From the NCBI GenBank assembly GCA_000750105.3, contig JPHH03000160.1:1-10521 (forward strand): 10,521 bases of DNA. The letters run 5' to 3'. Position numbers and translations under genes: made by a program. How positions within the stretch are numbered: position 1 is the stretch's first letter; each line of letters begins with the position of its first letter. Positions 7,035 through 10,521 of this stretch are shown here, piece after piece. The DNA comes from Tolypocladium sp. Sup5 PDA-1 (Eukaryota; Ascomycota; Sordariomycetes; Hypocreales; Ophiocordycipitaceae). Below the pieces are notes generated by a model, which searched no databases, was not told the DNA's origin, and saw only the letters and a list, made by a program, of their open reading frames with translations.

Positions 7035-7467
7035 TGTTACGACCCAGGCTAACGGGCTATGGGATAGGCCGGCTATGTAGGCGCTGGTGCGGGCTGCATA
7101 GAATAATAGTCAGAACGATTAGCTAATGAATAGTGGATCGGTGCGATCTACGGGATAGATCGTGCAATCTATAAGATAGATTATTAACGATCTATGGATT
7201 ATTAGTGATCTATGGATTATAGCGATCTAAGGGATTATAGTAATCCCTAGGAGCGGCAATAATCTATCGCTAGTATATAGGACCCCCTAATTTCCTTACT
7301 ATAGCATAGATACCTCGCTAGCTTTTAATAACACTCTTTAATTATAATTAACTATCTAGGATATTTAATCTATTACTATCGTAATAAGACTAGCCTAGTG
7401 CTACGCCCTAACCTTACCTACTAATATAAACCTACTAGTTTATCCCTTAGGAACCTAAACTATTATA
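7035..7467 (+). mobile_element. LTR 1 (about 433 bp), 5' LTR of the gypsy-like element
   Basis: It starts TGTTACGACCCAGG and ends by alignment with LTR 2 at TATTATA (CA end mutated to TA). It shares about 100 bp at its 5' side and the block TATATAGGACCCCC...CCTCGCTAGC with the LTRs at 8749 and 10276; the middle differs. TATATA at 7274-7279 is the probable promoter. It disrupts the protease pseudogene; the preceding GTATT (7030-7034) is the expected target duplication, whose partner should lie beyond the window. It is the most RIP-mutated of the three LTRs and directly precedes gag. Confidence 0.85.
7189..7241. repeat. Three tandem 17-18 bp units inside LTR 1
   Basis: Three consecutive degenerate units start GATCTATGGATTAT, GATCTATGGATTAT and GATCTAAGGGATTAT at 7189, 7207 and 7224. 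They lie in the variable middle of the LTR, just upstream of its TATATA box. A related palindromic GATCTACGGGATAGATC lies at 7145-7161. Confidence 0.7.
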
Positions 7468-8748
7468 TATTAAAAGCTCTTATTTAGAAGGTTATAGCGT
7501 TACCTTAAGCAATACTTAATACTATCGAAATAGCACTACTAACTAAACCTAGATCGAGTACTAACCCCTAGGGGAAGGCACTACTACCCCCTATAAAACC
7601 TACCGATAAAATAGAAATCTTAGACGACGAGTCGGATAACGATACCCCGGATACGAATAAGGAACTCTAGGATAAAGTCTACTGCCTTTAGCGATAAGTC
7701 AATAACTTAGTCGCCCTCTAGGAGGAATAGACTAAGATATACTAAACCTAGGTTAACGAGCTCTATTCCCTCGCTAACACCGCTATTAAGGGAAAGGACC
7801 CTAGAGAGGTCCTTAAGCCCAAGATACCCTAACCCTTCAACGGCACTATAGGAATACTCTAGCTATTTATCACTCAAATACGAGCGTACTTTATATACTT
7901 CCTAACCTAGTTTCGCCACGAAATAGCGAAAGTGCACTTTATAGCCGGAAACCTTTCTAGCTTAGTAGCTATATAGTTTAAACTAACCCTACGCGACTTC
8001 GTCGCTAACGTAGTAATAGGAATATATAAACTAGAAACTAATAAGGTCCTTAATAACTACTATAAGTTCGAGGAAGCCCTACGATAAGTATTTAGGAATA
8101 TAGATAAAGAAAGGGACGCTAAAAATAAACTTAATAACCTCTAATAGAAGGGATCCGCGTTAGACTACGCGGTAACCTTTTAATAAATTATCTTAAAGAT
8201 TCCGTAGGAGTAGTCTTACTTAATAAGAGCCTTCTACTCGGGATTAAAGGAGGACGTTAAGGACGAACTCTATAAGGAAGAGCGACCCGATATATTAGCC
8301 GAATATATCGCTATAGCCATACGCATCGACGATAGATAGTATAAGAGACGCGAAGAGAGGAGGTACGTAAGAAAAGGGTAGAATAGAAACCCTACCTATT
8401 ACTTTAGTAACTCTCGACGAAAGCGTAAAGAACCTATTATATACTATAATAACTCTAGTCTAGGACGAATAGACTTAGACGCGATATAGAAAACTAAGCT
8501 AAAGGAAGGTAAGAAATACTATAACTACGGGAAGTTTAGATACTTCGCCCGCGAATGTAAGTAACCTAAGAAGATTAGATAGAAGCTAATACCGGAAGGT
8601 AAGAAGTACCTTAACGCTACTAATAAGGAACTAGTTAACTACGATAACCTAAACTAGACCGCGTGCTATAATAACGACTATAATACGCACCTCTTAGATA
8701 AATAAGGTAGCGGATAGTTCCCTAGAGAACCGAAAGGAAGTAGAACTA
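7468..8748 (+). pseudogene. gag: RIP-degraded gag of a Ty3/gypsy-like element
   Basis: In one continuous frame (codons in phase with 7611) I can read a Retrotrans_gag-type region: PFNGTIGIL (just after a stop at 7830), ITQIRAYF, FRHEIAKVHFIAGNLSS and FKLTLRDFVAN. Next come RAFYSGLKEDVKDEL (about 8228-8272) and IAIRIDDR (about 8311-8335, allowing for RIP changes). A zinc knuckle lies at 8517-8558, where its positions read Tyr, Tyr, Tyr, Cys, that is C-x2-C-x4-H-x4-C with TGC, TGC and CAC all changed to TAC. Many TAA and TAG interrupt it; the start ATG is not visible, perhaps changed to ATA. Gag normally forms the particle that packages element RNA. The frame reaches the solo LTR at 8749 and resumes in phase after it. 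No protease, reverse transcriptase or integrase is recognisable in the window. Confidence 0.85.
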
Positions 8749-9205
8749 TGTTACGACCCAGGCTAACGGGCCACGGGATAGGCCGGCTGTGCAGGCGCTA
8801 CTGCAGGCTGCATGGAACAATGGTCGGCACGACGGACTAATAGGCGCAGGAGCGATAGGATCACCAGGATTATATAGATGATCTAGGTGAGCCCATGCGA
8901 TCCGGCTTATCAGTCGCGACTAGATTATGGTTATGATCTAAGCGATCCTCGGTAATCCAAGGGATCACGACCAGTATATAGGACCCCCCAATTTCCTTAC
9001 TATAGCATAGATACCTCGCTAGCTTTTAATACATTATTCTAATATAGACATACTTATATTACTCTAAACCCCTTAGTTACGATCTACTATCCGGGATATC
9101 CGATCTATCACTATCGTAATAAGACTATTTAACGGCTACGCCCTGACCTACCTGCTAATATAAACCTCCGGTTTATCCCTTGGGAACCCAAACCGTCATA
9201 AACTA
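8744..9205 (+). mobile_element. Solo LTR 2 (452 bp) with AACTA target-site duplication
   Basis: The LTR spans 8749-9200, from TGTTACGACCCAGG to CCGTCATA (terminal CA mutated to TA). AACTA flanks it at 8744-8748 and 9201-9205. Removing it and one AACTA lets the gag frame continue in phase. It has TATATA at 8975-8980. It retains more CA and TG than LTR 1 and the gag around it, so it probably inserted after the main RIP episode. Confidence 0.88.
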
Positions 9206-10275
9206 TCGCTATAATAGGAAGATAAGGAGTCTCTGGGTTACGAGGCGTAACCGATAAACGAAGGCTTTAATAATAACGAGAAGAATACATAGAATTCCTA
9301 TATCTAGGAGGAGTATCTAATAAATAGATATAATAAAATAGAAAGAAATTCTAGGAAGATATGCGCTAATTATACTAGATTAAATAACGATATCGCTACT
9401 AAGAAGAAGAGCGATATAGAATAATCGCTAAAGTAAAATAATAATTATAATTAATAAAAGAAGAAGAAAGGCTAGAGATATTTAATAATATAAAGTAATA
9501 CTCTAAGTCTAATAACGAATAAAGTATTAATAATACTAGCTCTAAAAACGAAAACTATATACCTAGCGTAATTAAGGATAGATAATTAGAAGTACTAATA
9601 CTTTATTAAGAAAACGCGACTCTTAGAGCCTCGCTTAAAGGAAAGGAAATATTAAATAATAATATAGAAATAAGCGCTATAACCGATATTAGTATATAAA
9701 TAGAGCTAGAACCTCTTATAGAGATATAATAATCCGCTCTTATCTAATATAAACCTATACCTAAGGGCGGAGACTATGCTATTACTATTATCGTAACTAA
9801 TATAATAAACGTAATCGTAGGGGACGTATACCTATAAATAGAATATAGAGATAATCCTAGGGTTATACCTAGGTATAAGTTATATATATAAATTTTATAA
9901 GCCTTATATATCTACCTAGATTATTAAATATATTTCTAAACTAAGGTATAATATAATATATTCCCTACTAGGTAGAAAGGATATGCTATTACTAACTTAT
10001 ATATATTAAACGACCTATATAAATAGAGGGTAACTATATAATATATATTATATAAGGTAGTTATCCTAGAACTAAACGAAAATATACCCCTTAAATACTA
10101 AAGCGATTAGTTAATTAATAAGATATATATATTACTTACTTACTATACATATACCTTTACGAAGGTATAGGAGTAGTACTAATATATATAGTAAGGATAT
10201 CCTATTACTCGATAACTTATTTATGCACTAATATACGATAGAGAAAGTTATAAGGATTAACCCTTACTAGGATAC
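9206..10275. other. Unassigned, extremely RIP-mutated sequence inside the element
   Basis: The first part continues the gag frame past the solo LTR (REEYIEF, LGGVSN and EEERYR are readable between stops), perhaps a charged gag tail. Further right a stretch reads PKGGDYAITIIVTN and VIVGDVYL in one frame near 9759-9833. I do not recognise either. No aspartic-protease, reverse-transcriptase, RNase H or integrase motif could be found by eye on either strand, though mutation this heavy could hide one. Confidence 0.5.
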
Positions 10276-10521
10276 TGTTACGACCCAGGCTAACGGGCTA
10301 CGGGATGGGCCGGCTGTGCAGGCGCTATGCGGGCTGCACGGAATAATAGTCGGAACGATAGACTAATAGGGACCATGGTGTGCGGTGTTTACTAGGTGAT
10401 TAGTAAATACTAAGCGAATAGCACACAGGAGTTCACTCGGTAGTTAGTAAACCACGAGTAAACTCGCTAGTATATAGGACCCCCTAATTTCCTTACTATA
10501 GCATAGATACCTCGCTAGCTT
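10276..10521 (+). mobile_element. LTR 3, truncated by the window end
   Basis: It starts TGTTACGACCCAGG and shares the 5' block and the TATATAGGACCCCC...CCTCGCTAGC block (TATATA at 10471-10476) with LTRs 1 and 2. Its middle differs from both and holds the perfect inverted repeat TTTACTA-6 nt-TAGTAAA. The five bases before it are GATAC. Whether it is the 3' LTR of the gag element, a second solo LTR or the start of a nested element cannot be told from the window. Confidence 0.85.

Larger units (their letters stand above)
6440..10521. other. RIP-mutated, AT-rich block
   Basis: From about 6440 to the window end CA and TG become scarce, TA is abundant, and every reconstructable reading frame is studded with TAA and TAG explained by CAA/CAG to TAA/TAG or TGG to TAG. 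This is the signature of repeat-induced point mutation. Intensity varies: 9206-10275 is extreme, while the LTRs at 8749 and 10276 keep many CA/TG and are less mutated. Confidence 0.9.

Noticed and set aside
7189..7241. CRISPR-like spaced repeats
   Set aside because: The units are contiguous, degenerate and lie within an LTR of a fungal retroelement; there are no spacers.

Overview
The window looks like nuclear DNA of a filamentous ascomycete (Pezizomycotina). Evidence: short spliceosomal introns (59-88 nt) with GTAAGT-like donors and CTAAC-like branch sites, small secreted proteins with signal peptides, and a 4-kb block with the signature of repeat-induced point mutation (RIP: CpA to TpA, many in-frame TAA/TAG, AT-rich, CA dinucleotides scarce). 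The species cannot be named from this sequence.

Layout. (1) 1-380: the N-terminal third of an extended short-chain dehydrogenase/reductase gene on the minus strand, cut by insertion of an LTR that the reading frame runs into. (2) About 664-2229: a relic retroelement reading frame with a CCHC zinc knuckle, split by three solo LTRs. All three belong to the same family as the LTR in the reductase gene, and each is flanked by a perfect 5-bp target-site duplication (AAAAT, GGAGG, GAAAC). (3) 2230-3260: no recognisable gene. (4) 3388-3787: a probable three-exon gene for a small secreted cysteine-containing protein. (5) 4578-5177: a convincing three-exon gene for a secreted cyanovirin-N (CVNH) domain protein with a Kex2-type propeptide site; its signal peptide closely resembles that of gene 4. 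(6) 5178-6190: no gene; an inverted pair of Gcn4/CPC1-type TGASTCA sites lies upstream of the next gene. (7) 6198-7034: the 5' part of a secreted subtilisin-type (S8) protease gene. Exon 1 and intron 1 look intact, but from about 6440 onward it is RIP-degraded: both visible catalytic residues are lost and seven in-frame stops are present. It is then cut by an LTR retrotransposon. (8) 7035-10521: a RIP-degraded Ty3/gypsy-like element (5' LTR, gag with a ruined zinc knuckle), a younger solo LTR inserted in it with TSD AACTA, about 1.1 kb of unassigned RIP-degraded sequence, and the start of a third LTR cut by the window end.

Taken together, this is a TE-rich accessory region: two probably functional secreted-protein genes lie between an old solo-LTR cluster and a RIP-inactivated retrotransposon block that has disabled the neighbouring protease gene. 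No new enzymatic system is evident. The most informative signals are the RIP boundary inside a gene, the layered insertions that can be ordered by their TSDs, and the small secreted-protein pair. Where the proteins were joined across introns or insertions, this was done by eye.
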